The notes: generated by a model not told the origin, from the letters alone. Counted from the stretch's first letter, positions 1 to 10,818 are shown. The stretch is DNA of 64,000 nucleotides from Roseovarius sp. A-2 (GCF_002072155.1 NZ_BDIY01000003.1:310001-374000); one strand, 5' to 3'. A program made the numbers and translations.

Positions 1-149
1 TCGAGATGTGTGGTGCCGCCCTTGCCCGGCGTCACGCCGCCGACCATCTTGGTGCCATAGGCGATGGCCTGTTCAGAGTGGAATGTGCCCTGCGAGCCGG
101 TGAGGCCCTGACAGATCACTTTTGTATTTTCGTCTACGAGGACTGCCAT
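1..149 (-). CDS. sucD: Succinyl-CoA synthetase subunit alpha, N-terminal part (cut by window edge)
   Basis: Only the first 49 or so codons are in the window; the gene runs off the left edge. The start at the ATG ending at 149 gives [21 protein letters not shown], the characteristic SucD N-terminus whose CoA-binding Rossmann domain begins with the [10 protein letters not shown] loop (residues 15-24), followed by the GGVTPGKGG segment. SucD and SucC form the TCA-cycle enzyme that converts succinyl-CoA to succinate with nucleoside triphosphate formation. It lies 56 bp downstream of sucC on the same strand, so the two are presumably co-transcribed. Confidence 0.95.
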   Translation of the reverse strand, partial: MAVLVDENTKVICQGLTGSQGTFHSEQAIAYGTKMVGGVTPGKGGTTHL

Positions 150-181
150 CTTGGCGTTCTCCTTACTGAATTCGTGGGGAA

Positions 182-204
182 GGTGGGTTGGCACCCACCC
201 TACG
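182..204. repeat. Short palindromic intergenic repeat, copy 1 (family B)
   Basis: Between the sucC stop and the sucD start the sequence reads GGTGGGTTGGCACCCACCC followed by TACG. It is a short hairpin (GGTGGG/CCCACC) with the flank CCCACCCTACG. A second copy with the same flank lies at 18608-18634. Its position inside the sucCD operon means it would be carried on the mRNA. It resembles REP-like intergenic elements; that assignment is inference. Confidence 0.55.
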
Positions 205-205
205 A

Positions 206-1399
206 TTAGCCCTTGACCGCCTTGACGATCTTCTCGGCCCCGTCCTTGAGGTCGTCGGCGGCGATCACGTCGAGGCCGGAGGTGTTGATGATCTCCTTGC
301 CCTTCTCGACGTTGGTGCCTTCCAGACGGACCACCAGCGGCACCTTGAGGCCGACCTCCTTGACCGCGGCCACCACGCCCTCGGCGATCACATCGCAGCG
401 CATGATGCCGCCGAAGATGTTGACCAGGATGCCTTTGACCTGCGGGTCGGAGGTGATGATCTTGAACGCCTCGGTGACCTTTTCCTTGGTCGCGCCACCG
501 CCCACATCGAGGAAGTTGGCAGGCTCGGCGCCGTAAAGCTTGATGATGTCCATGGTCGCCATCGCCAGACCCGCGCCATTGACCATGCAGCCGATTTCGC
601 CATCCAGCGCGATATAGTTGAGGTCGTATTTCGACGCCTCGAGCTCCTTGGGGTCTTCTTCGGTGGTGTCGCGCAGCTCGGCGATATCCGAGTGGCGATA
701 GATCGCGTTGCCGTCAAAGCTCACCTTGGCATCAAGCACCTTGAGATCGCCCTTGTCGGTCACGATCAGCGGGTTGATTTCCAGCATCTCCATGTCTTTT
801 TCGACAAAGGCCTTGTAAAGCGTGCCCATCAGGGCGACGCATTGCTTGACCTGCGCGCCGCTCAGGCCAAGGTTAAAGGCGATGCGACGGCCGTGAAACG
901 CCTGATAGCCGGTGGCGGGGTCGACGCTGAAGCTGAGGATCTTTTCCGGCGTCGCCTCAGCGACATCCTCGATATCCATGCCGCCCTCGGTGGAGGCGAC
1001 GAAGCTGACGCGGGAGGTGACCCGGTCCACCAGCAACGCGAGATACATCTCGGTCTCAATCCCCGAGCCGTCCTCAATATATATCCGGTTGACCTGCTTG
1101 CCGGCCGCGCCGGTCTGCTTGGTCACCAGTGTGCGGCCCAGCATGCGCTTGGCTTCTTCGGCGGCTTCTTCGACGGATTTGGCAAGGCGTACACCGCCCG
1201 CTTCGCCGGCGCCGGCCTCTTTGAATTTACCCTTGCCGCGCCCGCCCGCGTGGATCTGGGCTTTGACCACCCAAAGCGGGCCGTCAAGGGCGCTGGCGGC
1301 GGTTTTGGCTTCTTCGGCGCGCAGAACCACGCGCCCGTCCGACACCGGGGCGCCGTAAGAGCGAAGCAAAGCCTTCGCCTGATACTCATGGATATTCAT
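206..1399 (-). CDS. sucC: Succinyl-CoA synthetase (ADP-forming) subunit beta
   Basis: The product is 397 residues, the usual SucC length, and begins [16 protein letters not shown], the standard family start. I chose the ATG ending at 1399 rather than the upstream in-frame start at 1441 because the extra 14 residues are not part of the family. The ATP-grasp domain shows the [14 protein letters not shown] nucleotide-binding loop (about residues 44-57) and the LEINPL segment of the C-terminal half. It pairs with SucD downstream. A double palindrome (1505-1539) and the mdh terminator lie upstream, so sucCD is probably transcribed from its own promoter in the 1400-1560 region. Confidence 0.96.
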   Translation of the reverse strand: MNIHEYQAKALLRSYGAPVSDGRVVLRAEEAKTAASALDGPLWVVKAQIHAGGRGKGKFKEAGAGEAGGVRLAKSVEEAAEEAKRMLGRTLVTKQTGAAGKQVNRIYIEDGSGIETEMYLALLVDRVTSRVSFVASTEGGMDIEDVAEATPEKILSFSVDPATGYQAFHGRRIAFNLGLSGAQVKQCVALMGTLYKAFVEKDMEMLEINPLIVTDKGDLKVLDAKVSFDGNAIYRHSDIAELRDTTEEDPKELEASKYDLNYIALDGEIGCMVNGAGLAMATMDIIKLYGAEPANFLDVGGGATKEKVTEAFKIITSDPQVKGILVNIFGGIMRCDVIAEGVVAAVKEVGLKVPLVVRLEGTNVEKGKEIINTSGLDVIAADDLKDGAEKIVKAVKG

Positions 1400-1504
1400 G
1401 AAACTGTCCCGTTTTGCTGCGATCAGGACAGGTATAGACATAGAATCACGGCAGCCTTAAACGCTTTTTTGCGGTTTAGGGCCAATTCGGGGAAAATTCG
1501 GTGA

Positions 1505-1539
1505 TTTGTGATCACACGGGTAAATCGTGTGATCACAAA
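1505..1539. promoter_or_regulatory. Double palindrome upstream of sucC, candidate operator
   Basis: A perfect 14-bp inverted repeat, TTTGTGATCACACG and CGTGTGATCACAAA, is separated by 7 bases. Each arm contains the self-complementary decamer TGTGATCACA, with centres exactly 21 bp apart, about two helical turns. This geometry suggests two dimer sites on the same DNA face. The half-site GT-N4-AC pattern fits GntR-type regulators, but the regulator is unknown. It lies 106-140 bp upstream of the sucC start codon. A role as a hairpin in RNA is possible but there is no T-tract after it. Confidence 0.6.
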
Positions 1540-1567
1540 CGGGATTGCATAATAAATTATCGGTCTG

Positions 1568-1601
1568 AAAAGAATCGGGGCTGGATCTTGTCCAGCCCCG
1601 A
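1568..1601 (-). terminator. Rho-independent terminator of mdh
   Basis: Read on the minus strand, an 11-bp perfect stem (TCGGGGCTGGA/TCCAGCCCCGA, 1575-1585 with 1591-1601) with a 5-base loop is followed by TTCTTTT. It begins 22 bases after the mdh stop codon. This separates mdh from the downstream sucCD unit. Confidence 0.8.
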
Positions 1602-1622
1602 ACCATTTATTTACGCTGGCAA

Positions 1623-3487
<1,865 letters not shown>

Positions 3488-3990
3488 CGCGCTCGGGCGT
3501 CGCTGCCGGGTTTGGGAAGGTGATCGGCCATCGCCTCGAACGCCTGACCGCTGGCGATGAGGCAGGTCAGCCCGTCGGGTGACGTTACCGTGATCGTCCA
3601 GCTGCCAGAGGTTTGCGAGGCGAACACCTCCATCACCGCGCCCTGCCCACCTAGGCCCATGGACTGCCGGGTCTCACCGTAAGCATTGGCAAGACGGTCC
3701 ACCACAACATCGCGCGGCGCGCAGGTGCCGGGTTGCGCCTGCGCGCCACCCGCGATCAGGGCAAGTGCAAATGCTGGGACCAGTCGTTTCCGCATCGTCT
3801 CATCCTTTCTCCGATCTGTCCCTGCCGTCTTCTGGCGAGCATGGCAAAGGAGAGGTGAACAACCGGTTAATGTGCCGCGACGGGGGCGGATGCTGCATCG
3901 CGGCAGAAAGGGGCTTGAACTTTTACGTTCAAAAATGCCATTCCTGCGCAAGATTGTTGCATGCAGCAAATTACCAGAGAGGGCAGACCC

Positions 3991-4851
3991 ATGGACAGCA
4001 ACGCGCATCCCTACCGTTCGGTGCTATATATTCCCGGCTCCAAGGAGCGGGCGCTGGAGAAGGCGCGCGATCTGCCGACCGATGCGATCATCTTTGACCT
4101 GGAGGATGCCGTCGCCCCCGATGCCAAGGCTGAGGCGCGCGCCACGCTGGTCGAGGCCCTGCGGCAGGGCGGTTATGGCAAGCGCTTCAAGGTCGTGCGG
4201 ATCAACGCGCTGACCACCGAATGGGGGCTGGAGGATGCCCGCGCCCTGCGCGATGCGGGGGCCGATGCAATCCTGCTGCCCAAGGTCAACACCCCCTCGG
4301 ATGTCGACAATCTCTCGGAAGTGATCGGCACCGACCTGCCGGTCTGGACGATGATGGAGACCCCGGGCTGTGTGTTCAACGCGCGCGAGATCGCGGCGCA
4401 CCGGCAGGTGACGGGGCTGGTCGCGGGCACCAATGACCTGATCAAGGATCTGGGCTGTCGGGTGCGCGCCGACCGGATGCCGTTGATGACGGCGTTGCAA
4501 ATGATCGTGATGGCGGCGCGCGCGGCGCGGATCGTGGCGGTGGACGGTGTCTATAACCGGTTCCGCGATGGTGACGGGCTCAAGGCCGAATGCGAACAGG
4601 GGCGTGATCTGGGCTTTGACGGCAAGACGTTGATTCACCCCGCGCAAATCGAGATCACCAACACCGCATTCGCCCCCAACAATTCCGAGTTAGAGCTAGC
4701 CGAACGCCAGATCGCCGCCTATGAAGAAAGCCGGGCCTCGGGGCAGGGGATCGCGGTGGTCGACGGGCAGATCGTGGAGAATCTGCATGCCGTCGCCGCA
4801 CAGCGCACCCTTGACCGCGCGCAGGCGATACGGGACATGGCAGCGGAGTAG
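3991..4851 (+). CDS. mcl2: (3S)-malyl-CoA thioesterase (HpcH/HpaI citrate-lyase family)
   Basis: This 286-residue protein hydrolyses (S)-malyl-CoA to malate and CoA, the last step of the ethylmalonyl-CoA pathway as characterised for Mcl2 of Rhodobacter sphaeroides. It starts HPYRSVLYIPGSKERALEKA, contains the metal-binding IIFDLEDAV, the METPGCVFNAREIA segment, GTNDL, VDGVYN and GFDGKTLIHPAQ, all as I recall for Mcl2. I chose the ATG at 3991 (preceded by GAGAGGG) over the in-frame ATG at 3961. It is followed at 6 bp by the NnrU-like gene and then by mch. A plain citrate-lyase-beta-like lyase is the alternative. Confidence 0.88.
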   Translation: MDSNAHPYRSVLYIPGSKERALEKARDLPTDAIIFDLEDAVAPDAKAEARATLVEALRQGGYGKRFKVVRINALTTEWGLEDARALRDAGADAILLPKVNTPSDVDNLSEVIGTDLPVWTMMETPGCVFNAREIAAHRQVTGLVAGTNDLIKDLGCRVRADRMPLMTALQMIVMAARAARIVAVDGVYNRFRDGDGLKAECEQGRDLGFDGKTLIHPAQIEITNTAFAPNNSELELAERQIAAYEESRASGQGIAVVDGQIVENLHAVAAQRTLDRAQAIRDMAAE

Positions 4852-4857
4852 CAACCA

Positions 4858-5403
4858 ATGACGTACCTTATCCTCGGGCTGATCCTGTGGGTCGCGGCAC
4901 ATCTCTTTAAACGGGTGGCCCCCGATCTGCGGGTGCGCATGGGGAATGCGGGCAAGGGGCTGGCGGCGGTGGGCATTCTGGCCGGTCTGATCCTGATGAT
5001 CTATGGCTACCGGCAGGCGGAGGTCTTCAATGTCTGGTTCCCGCCCGCCTGGACGGTGCATCTCAACAACCTGATGATGCTGGCCGCCGTGTTCGTGTAC
5101 GGTATGAGTGCAACCAAGGGGCGGCTGCGCGGGGCGATGCGGCATCCGCAGTTGACCGCCGTCAAGATCTGGGCGGTGGCGCATTTGCTGGTCAATGGCG
5201 ATCTGGCCTCTCTGGTGCTGTTCGGCGGGCTGCTGGCCTGGGCGGTGCTGGAGGTGGTGGTGATCAACCTCTCGGAGGACTGGGAGCGTCCGCAGCCGGG
5301 CGAGGCAAAAAAGGATGTGCTGCTCGTGGTCATCACGGTGGTGATGTTCCTTGTCATCACCTTCATTCACAACTGGCTGGGCGTCTGGCCGTTCCCGGGG
5401 TAA
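4858..5403 (+). CDS. NnrU-family integral membrane protein
   Basis: The product is 181 residues with about five membrane segments, a first amphipathic piece AAHLFKRVAPDLRVRMG, and the conserved LRGAMRHPQLTAVKIWAVAHLLVNGD signature of the NnrU family (PF07298). NnrU was first named beside denitrification genes, and its biochemical function is not established. Here it sits between mcl2 (6-bp gap) and a DUF1737 gene (4-bp gap), in an operon otherwise devoted to acyl-CoA metabolism. No nitrogen-oxide genes are nearby. Confidence 0.88.
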   Translation: MTYLILGLILWVAAHLFKRVAPDLRVRMGNAGKGLAAVGILAGLILMIYGYRQAEVFNVWFPPAWTVHLNNLMMLAAVFVYGMSATKGRLRGAMRHPQLTAVKIWAVAHLLVNGDLASLVLFGGLLAWAVLEVVVINLSEDWERPQPGEAKKDVLLVVITVVMFLVITFIHNWLGVWPFPG

Positions 5404-5407
5404 GCCT

Positions 5408-5611
5408 ATGAAACTCTATCGTTTTCTCTCTGCCGACGATACGTCGGAGTTTTGTCACAAGGTGACGGCGGCACTGAATGCGGGTTGGGAGCTTTACGGC
5501 CATCCGACCTATGCCTTTGACGCGGCCAATGGCGTGATGCGCTGCGGGCAAGCCGTGGTGAAGGAGAAAGAGGGCGACTATGCGCCCGGAATAAAACTGG
5601 GAGAGCAGTGA
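5408..5611 (+). CDS. DUF1737-domain small protein
   Basis: The product is 67 residues and begins MKLYRFLSADDTSEFCHKVT; the ATG at 5408 lies 4 bp after the preceding stop. The pattern YRFLSADDTSEFCHKVTAAL, then GWELYGHP, then MRCGQAVVKE, fits DUF1737, a short domain of unknown function. The upstream in-frame extension to 5351 is inside nnrU and not family-like. Its stop codon precedes the mch ATG by only 2 bases, so translational coupling with mch is likely. Confidence 0.8.
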   Translation: MKLYRFLSADDTSEFCHKVTAALNAGWELYGHPTYAFDAANGVMRCGQAVVKEKEGDYAPGIKLGEQ

Positions 5612-5613
5612 CG

Positions 5614-6642
5614 ATGAAGACCAATCCGGGCCGGTTTTTCGAGGATTATACCCTCGGTGAGGTGATCCGTCACGCGGTGCCGCGCAGCGTGTCAGGGGGT
5701 GAACGGGCGCTTTATCATGCGCTTTATCCGGCGCGGCATGCGCTCTATTCCTCGAACGAGTTTGCCCGTGCGAGCGGCCTGCCCGACAGTCCGATCGACG
5801 ACATGGCGGCGTTTCACATCGTGTTCGGCAAGTCGGTGCCGGATATCTCGCTCAATGCCGTGGCCAATCTGGGCTATGCCGAGGCACGCTGGCTGCGCCC
5901 GGTCTATCCCGGCGACACGCTGCGCGCCCAATCCGAGGTGATCGGGCTCAAGCAGAATTCATCCGGCAAGACCGGGGTGGTCTATGTGCGCACCACGGGG
6001 GTCAACCAGCACGATTTGCCGGTTATGGAATTCGTGCGCTGGGTGATGGTGCGCAAGAACAATCTCGATGCGCCCGCGCCCGAGGCGGTGGTGCCTCAGA
6101 CGGCGGCGGTGGTGAACCCGAGCGATCTGGTCATCCCGGCGGGGCTCGATTTCAGCCATTACGATTTCGGGCTGGCAGGCGAGCCGCACCGGGTGGGCGA
6201 TTACGAGGTGGGCGAGCGGATCGACCACGTGGACGGCGTGACCATCGAGGAAGCCGAGCACATGATGGCGACGAGACTGTGGCAGAACACCTCGAAGACG
6301 CATTTCGATGCTACCCCGCGCGCCGATGGCAAGCGGCTGATTTATGGCGGGCACGTGATCTCGATGGCGCGGGCGCTGTCGTTCAACGGGCTGGCCAATG
6401 CGCAGATGATCGCCGCGATCAATGCGGGCAGCCACGCCAACCCCTGTTTTGCCGGTGACACCGTGCGCGCCTGGTCCGAGGTGCTGGACCGCGCCGAGGT
6501 GGATGCGCCGGGGGTGGGCGCGCTGCGCCTGCGGCTGGTGGCGACCAAGGGCGGCGATCCCTTCACGCTCAAGGGCGAGGACGGCAAATACCTGCCGGAT
6601 GTGCTGCTCGATCTGGATTACTGGGTGCTGATGCCGGTCTGA
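5614..6642 (+). CDS. mch: Mesaconyl-CoA hydratase (beta-methylmalyl-CoA dehydratase)
   Basis: This MaoC-type double hotdog enzyme (342 residues) interconverts mesaconyl-CoA and beta-methylmalyl-CoA in the ethylmalonyl-CoA pathway of acetyl-CoA assimilation. It starts MKTNPGRFFEDYTLGEVI and carries YSSNEFARASGLPDSPIDDM, AFHIVFGKSVPDISLNAVAN, LGYAEARWL, GERIDHVDGVTIEEAEHM, YGGHVISMARALSFNGLAN and a C-terminal LDLDYWVLMP, closely following the R. sphaeroides enzyme as I recall it. GTG at 5608 is an alternative start, but ATG at 5614 is better placed after GGGAGAG. It is last in the mcl2 operon. Confidence 0.92.
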   Translation: MKTNPGRFFEDYTLGEVIRHAVPRSVSGGERALYHALYPARHALYSSNEFARASGLPDSPIDDMAAFHIVFGKSVPDISLNAVANLGYAEARWLRPVYPGDTLRAQSEVIGLKQNSSGKTGVVYVRTTGVNQHDLPVMEFVRWVMVRKNNLDAPAPEAVVPQTAAVVNPSDLVIPAGLDFSHYDFGLAGEPHRVGDYEVGERIDHVDGVTIEEAEHMMATRLWQNTSKTHFDATPRADGKRLIYGGHVISMARALSFNGLANAQMIAAINAGSHANPCFAGDTVRAWSEVLDRAEVDAPGVGALRLRLVATKGGDPFTLKGEDGKYLPDVLLDLDYWVLMPV

Positions 6643-6646
6643 GCGG

Positions 6647-7108
6647 TCAGAACCGACGCAGGATGTCCTGCAATTCCGGTTCCTCGACCAGCTTGGCGGC
6701 CTTCTTGGGGCGCAGCCAGAGGCGCTCGCGCTCCTCGACCTCGGGAAAGCGGTCGGACAGGTCGCGCTTGCGTACCCGCAACTTGTAGACCAGTGCGATC
6801 AGCGGGCGGCTCGTGCCGTTATCCAACCGCTTGTCGTAGGAAAACGTGCCCACCAGCTTGGCCTTGCTGGCGGTGCCGCGCACCCCGGCCTCTTCCCAGG
6901 CTTCCTGCAATGCGGATTCGGCGGCGTTCAGCCCGTCGATGGGCCAGCCCTTGGGTACAATCCAGCGGCCAGTATCGCGGCTGGTGACCAGCAGCACCTT
7001 TTTCCTGCCCTTGACCTTGCGCCAGCACAGCGCCGCCACCTGCATGTCAGGCGGGTAAGGCGGGCGCACCGCGACGGCGGACGCATCAAAGGCAAATCTG
7101 CGGGTCAT
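6647..7108 (-). CDS. Nudix hydrolase (diphosphoinositol-polyphosphate phosphohydrolase-like)
   Basis: The product is 153 residues from the ATG ending at 7108, which has AGGAC just upstream; an ATG at 7129 adds seven residues. The Nudix box is GWPIDGLNAAESALQEAWEEAGV, matching G-x5-E-x7-RE-U-x-EE-x-G-U except that the usual Arg before the first catalytic Glu is Gln. RWIVPKGWP just before the box is typical of the DIPP-like subfamily that cleaves diphosphate-linked substrates. The substrate is unknown. It converges on mch with a 4-bp gap. Confidence 0.88.
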   Translation of the reverse strand: MTRRFAFDASAVAVRPPYPPDMQVAALCWRKVKGRKKVLLVTSRDTGRWIVPKGWPIDGLNAAESALQEAWEEAGVRGTASKAKLVGTFSYDKRLDNGTSRPLIALVYKLRVRKRDLSDRFPEVEERERLWLRPKKAAKLVEEPELQDILRRF

Positions 7109-7176
7109 GTCGTGGTCCTGCTCGACCATATTGTTCTAAGCTAACATGTGTACTATGCCTTGAATTTCAATGCAAA

Positions 7177-9636
7177 TCATTGTGGTTTTCGCGGCTTGGC
7201 GCGCAGTGTCGGGTCGGCGTCGCGCGGATCCTCAGGCCAGGGGTGTTTCGGATAGCGCCCGCGCATCTCCTTGCGCACCTCCGCATAGGAACTGTCCCAG
7301 AAACCGGGAATATCCGTCGTCGTCTGCACCGGTTTGTGGCCCGGCGACAGGAGTGTCACCCGCAGCCTTGTGCCGCCCACCACCGGATGCGTGGTCTGGC
7401 CGAACATCTCTTGCAGGCGCAGGGTGATCTCTGGCGGGTCAGAGGCATAGTCGATCGGTATCCTGCGCCCGAGCGGCGTGGTGAAATGCGCCGGGGCTGC
7501 GTGGTCGAGGGCCTGCATCTGCTGCCATGAAAGCTGCGCGCGCAGCGCCTCCAGCATGTCAAAGCGTTTCCAGTCCTGCGCACTCTTAACCCCCTTGAGA
7601 TAGGGCAGGAGCCAGTCCTCCAGCACCTCCAGCAGGGCCGCGTCGGACATGTCGGGCAGTCCGTCGATACTATCGCGACAGAGCATCACGCGCGCCTTGA
7701 ACCGGCGCGCCGCATCGCTCCAGTTCAGCCCCAGGTCGCGCACCCCGTCGAGCATGGCGCGCGCCACGGCCTCGGGTGGGGCATCCTTCCAGTGCCGGTC
7801 GTCCAAGGTCAGCGCGCCAAAGCGTTCCTGCCGTCGCATCAGCACGCGCCGCTCGCGCCTGTCCCACAGACAGACATCATGCCAGGCGATCTGATCGGCG
7901 AAAAGCGCGCGGATCTCCGCCTCAGCGATCTGCATCGCCTGCCGGATACGGGCCTCGCGCGGGTTGCCGTCAAGGTCCGTTGCCACGATCAGGCGGGTGC
8001 CTGCCATCGGGTCCCCCTCGGGCATCACCGCGCCCTTGCCGCCCGACAGCACATAGCGCGGCGCCTCGCCCTTGCGGCGCAGCCCGATCCGGTCGGGATA
8101 GGCCAGTGCGGCGCATTCGGCATCGCTCAGCACGGTTTTCGCGGGCTTGGCCTGACGCGCGAGGCGTTTGGCCTCGGTGCGGATGCGCTGCACCGCGCCG
8201 CGATTGGCGAGGTGGGGGTGGCGGTCGGCATAGGCGCGCGGATCGCGGATCGCGGAGAGGCGAAGGGAGAGGTCCACGGGCGCGCCGCGCCCCAATGGAT
8301 CGCGATCCGCCAGCAGCGCCGCCATGCGCGCGGCGTCCGGCCCCGCGACGGTAAGCATATGCGCGAGGCGTGGGTGTAGCGGCAGGGCGGCGAGGGCGCG
8401 CCCGTGATCGGTGATCAGGCCCCGCGCGTCGAGCGCGCCCAGCATGTTCAGCAGCGCCTGTGCCTCGGCGAAACTGCCGGGATTGGGCGGGGTCAGGAAC
8501 GGCAAATCTTCGGGCGCGGCCCCCCAGAGCGCGAGTTCCAGCGCCAGCCCGGCCAGATCCGCCGCCTCGATCTCGGCGGGTGGAAAGGGCTGGAGCGCGC
8601 CGTCTTCTCCTCTGGTCCAGAGGCGGTAGCAGACGCCCTCGGCCACGCGCCCGGCCCGGCCCGCGCGCTGCGTGGCCTCGGCGCGGGTCACGGGTTCGGT
8701 CACCAGCCGCGACATTCCCGAGCCGGAATCGAAGCGAGCGCGACGCGCCCGACCGCCATCGACCACGACGCGAATATCCTCGATTGTGAGCGAGGTCTCG
8801 GCGATGGCGGTGGCCAGCACGATCTTGCGGCCCTGTTTCACCGGCGCGATGGCGGCGCGCTGCGCGGCAAAGTCCATCGCGCCGAAAAGCGGGCGGATCT
8901 GGCAGGCGGTCGGCAGGCGGTCTTTGAGTTGCGCCTCAACCCGCCGGATCTCGCCCTCGCCGGGCAGGAACACCAGAACGCCGCCCGTCGTCTCCGCCAC
9001 CGCCTGCGCCACCAGATCGGCCACGCCCTCCTCGAAGCGCTGCGCCTTGCGGCGCGGGCGGTCGAGCCAGCGTGTCTCGACCGGATAGCTGCGCCCCGCC
9101 GAGGTGATCATCGGCACATCGCCCATCAGCCGCGCCACCGGCCCGGCATCGAGGGTGGCCGACATCGCCAGCAGGATCAGATCGTCGCGCAGCGCGTCCG
9201 CCACTTCGAGGCAGAGCGCGAGGCCCAGATCGGCATTGAGCGAGCGTTCGTGAAACTCGTCGAAGATCACTGCGCCAATGCCGGGCAGGTCCGGCTCTGA
9301 TTGCAGCATGCGGGTGAGGATGCCCTCGGTCACCACTTCGATCCGCGTGGCACGCCCCACCTTCGCCTCGCCCCGGATGCGGAAGCCCACGGTCTCGCCA
9401 ACGCTCTCGCCCAGGGTCTGCGCCATCCGCTCGGCGGCGGCGCGGGCGGCAAGGCGACGCGGCTCCAGCATCAGGATACGGTTCGACGTCAGCCCTGCGC
9501 GCAGCATCTCCAGCGGCACCACGGTGGTCTTGCCGGCCCCCGGCGGTGCCTGCAACACTGCCCGCCCGCGCCCGCGCCCGCGCAGCGCGTCGATTAGCGC
9601 GGGGATCGCGTCATGGATGGGCAGGGTCGGGGTCAT
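7177..9636 (-). CDS. hrpB: ATP-dependent helicase HrpB
   Basis: The product is 819 residues, the usual HrpB length. Walker A is APPGAGKTT (about 30-38), the DEAH-box variant is DEFH (126-129), motif III is SAT and motif VI is the TQRAGRAGR region. These are followed by the HA2/OB-like domains and the HrpB-specific C-terminal domain containing APAHFTTPLGRRIPIDYA and PVQTTTDIPGFW. HrpB is a DExH helicase of uncertain physiological role, possibly in RNA metabolism. It is transcribed alone, opposite to meaB. Confidence 0.94.
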   Translation of the reverse strand: MTPTLPIHDAIPALIDALRGRGRGRAVLQAPPGAGKTTVVPLEMLRAGLTSNRILMLEPRRLAARAAAERMAQTLGESVGETVGFRIRGEAKVGRATRIEVVTEGILTRMLQSEPDLPGIGAVIFDEFHERSLNADLGLALCLEVADALRDDLILLAMSATLDAGPVARLMGDVPMITSAGRSYPVETRWLDRPRRKAQRFEEGVADLVAQAVAETTGGVLVFLPGEGEIRRVEAQLKDRLPTACQIRPLFGAMDFAAQRAAIAPVKQGRKIVLATAIAETSLTIEDIRVVVDGGRARRARFDSGSGMSRLVTEPVTRAEATQRAGRAGRVAEGVCYRLWTRGEDGALQPFPPAEIEAADLAGLALELALWGAAPEDLPFLTPPNPGSFAEAQALLNMLGALDARGLITDHGRALAALPLHPRLAHMLTVAGPDAARMAALLADRDPLGRGAPVDLSLRLSAIRDPRAYADRHPHLANRGAVQRIRTEAKRLARQAKPAKTVLSDAECAALAYPDRIGLRRKGEAPRYVLSGGKGAVMPEGDPMAGTRLIVATDLDGNPREARIRQAMQIAEAEIRALFADQIAWHDVCLWDRRERRVLMRRQERFGALTLDDRHWKDAPPEAVARAMLDGVRDLGLNWSDAARRFKARVMLCRDSIDGLPDMSDAALLEVLEDWLLPYLKGVKSAQDWKRFDMLEALRAQLSWQQMQALDHAAPAHFTTPLGRRIPIDYASDPPEITLRLQEMFGQTTHPVVGGTRLRVTLLSPGHKPVQTTTDIPGFWDSSYAEVRKEMRGRYPKHPWPEDPRDADPTLRAKPRKPQ

Positions 9637-9689
9637 GCCCCGCTTATCCGACAGCCGTGCGCGATTGGCCAGAGGGGGTGTGTCCTGGT

Positions 9690-9764
9690 TTCTTTATGGC
9701 AAAAATACTCGAATCCCACCGCCTGCGGCCAGCGGTGTGGTTGAGTATTTGGGACCATAAAGAA
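9690..9764. repeat. 75-bp intergenic dyad built from repeat family A
   Basis: TTCTTTATGGCAAAAATACTC (9690-9710) is mirrored by GAGTATTTGGGACCATAAAGAA (9743-9764): 10 bp (TTCTTTATGG/CCATAAAGAA) and 7 bp (AATACTC/GAGTATT) pair perfectly around an inner ACCGC/GCGGT stem. Similar half-elements occur at 24403-24423, 44145-44165 and, more distantly, 20054-20090 and 20238-20259. It lies between the divergent hrpB and meaB genes. It may be a fold-back of two repeat copies. Confidence 0.65.
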
Positions 9765-9849
9765 TCATGGGGTGCTTGCCCCGGTCTGGACATTCGCGCC
9801 CCGGGCAAGGCATGAAGGTGTAACCGAAATCACCTCTCTGGCCGGGCGC

Positions 9850-10818
9850 ATGGATATCACGGAACTGAGCGACAGGATCATCGCGGGCGACAGGCGCGCA
9901 CTGGCGCGGGCGATCACCCTGATCGAGAGCGGGCGCGCCGATCACCGCGCGCAGGCCGCCGACCTGATGGAAAAGCTGAAGGATAGCGGGCGCGAGGCGG
10001 TGCACATCGGTCTGTCGGGCACGCCCGGGGTGGGCAAGTCGACCTTCATCGAGAGTTTCGGGATGATGCTGACCGCGCAGGGCCTGCGCGTGGCGGTGCT
10101 GGCGGTCGATCCCTCTTCGGCGCGCTCGGGCGGCTCGATCCTCGGCGACAAGACCCGGATGGAGCGGCTAAGCCGCGACCCGAACGCCTTTATCCGGCCT
10201 TCTCCCAGTCGCAGCCATCTGGGCGGCGTCGCCCGGCGCACGCGCGAGACGGTGGCGCTGTGCGAGGCGGCGGGGTTCGACGTGGTGCTGATCGAGACCG
10301 TGGGCGTGGGCCAGTCCGAAACGGTGGTGGCCGAGATGTCCGATCTCTTCATCCTGCTGCTCGCCCCGGGTGGTGGCGACGAGTTGCAGGGCGTCAAGCG
10401 CGGTATCATGGAGATGGCCGATATTATCCTCGTCAACAAGGCGGATGGCGATTTGAAACCCGCGGCGCTGCGGACCTGTTCGGATTACGCCGGTGCCTTG
10501 CGGCTGTTGCGCAAGCGGGTGCAGGATCCGGAGGGCTTTCCCAAGGCGATGACCGTCTCGGCCCTGCAGGAGGACGGGTTGCAGACGGCCTGGGACGAGA
10601 TGCAGGCGCTCATCGACTGGCGCCGCGCCGAGGGGCATTTCGCCGCCCGCCGCGCCGCGCAGGCGCGTTACTGGTTCGGCGAGGAGGTGCGGCAGGCGCT
10701 GCTCGCCCGGCTGGAGACCGCCGGGGCCCGCGCGGTGATGGAGGACTATGCGGCGCGGGTGGCACGGGGCGAGGTGACGCCGACGGTGGCGGCGGCGCAG
10801 GTTCTGGACCGGGTGTAG
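9850..10818 (+). CDS. meaB: Methylmalonyl-CoA mutase-associated GTPase MeaB
   Basis: This 322-residue G3E-type GTPase protects and reloads B12-dependent acyl-CoA mutases (methylmalonyl-CoA or ethylmalonyl-CoA mutase). The P-loop GTPGVGKST is at 57-65, followed by AVDPSSARSGGSILGDKTRM, then DVVLIETVGVGQSE, and NKADGD as the guanine-specificity motif. The family start MDITELSDRIIAGDRRAL selects ATG 9850 over the in-frame start at 9772. No mutase gene is in the window, but it complements the ethylmalonyl-CoA genes at 4-6.6 kb. Confidence 0.95.
   Translation: MDITELSDRIIAGDRRALARAITLIESGRADHRAQAADLMEKLKDSGREAVHIGLSGTPGVGKSTFIESFGMMLTAQGLRVAVLAVDPSSARSGGSILGDKTRMERLSRDPNAFIRPSPSRSHLGGVARRTRETVALCEAAGFDVVLIETVGVGQSETVVAEMSDLFILLLAPGGGDELQGVKRGIMEMADIILVNKADGDLKPAALRTCSDYAGALRLLRKRVQDPEGFPKAMTVSALQEDGLQTAWDEMQALIDWRRAEGHFAARRAAQARYWFGEEVRQALLARLETAGARAVMEDYAARVARGEVTPTVAAAQVLDRV

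Noticed and set aside
188..1504. 438-codon open frame on the plus strand opposite sucC
   Set aside because: It is a mirror of the codon bias of sucC (His/Asp/Leu/Gly-rich translation, no family motifs). The same applies to other long antisense frames such as 21216-22934 and 25159-27006.
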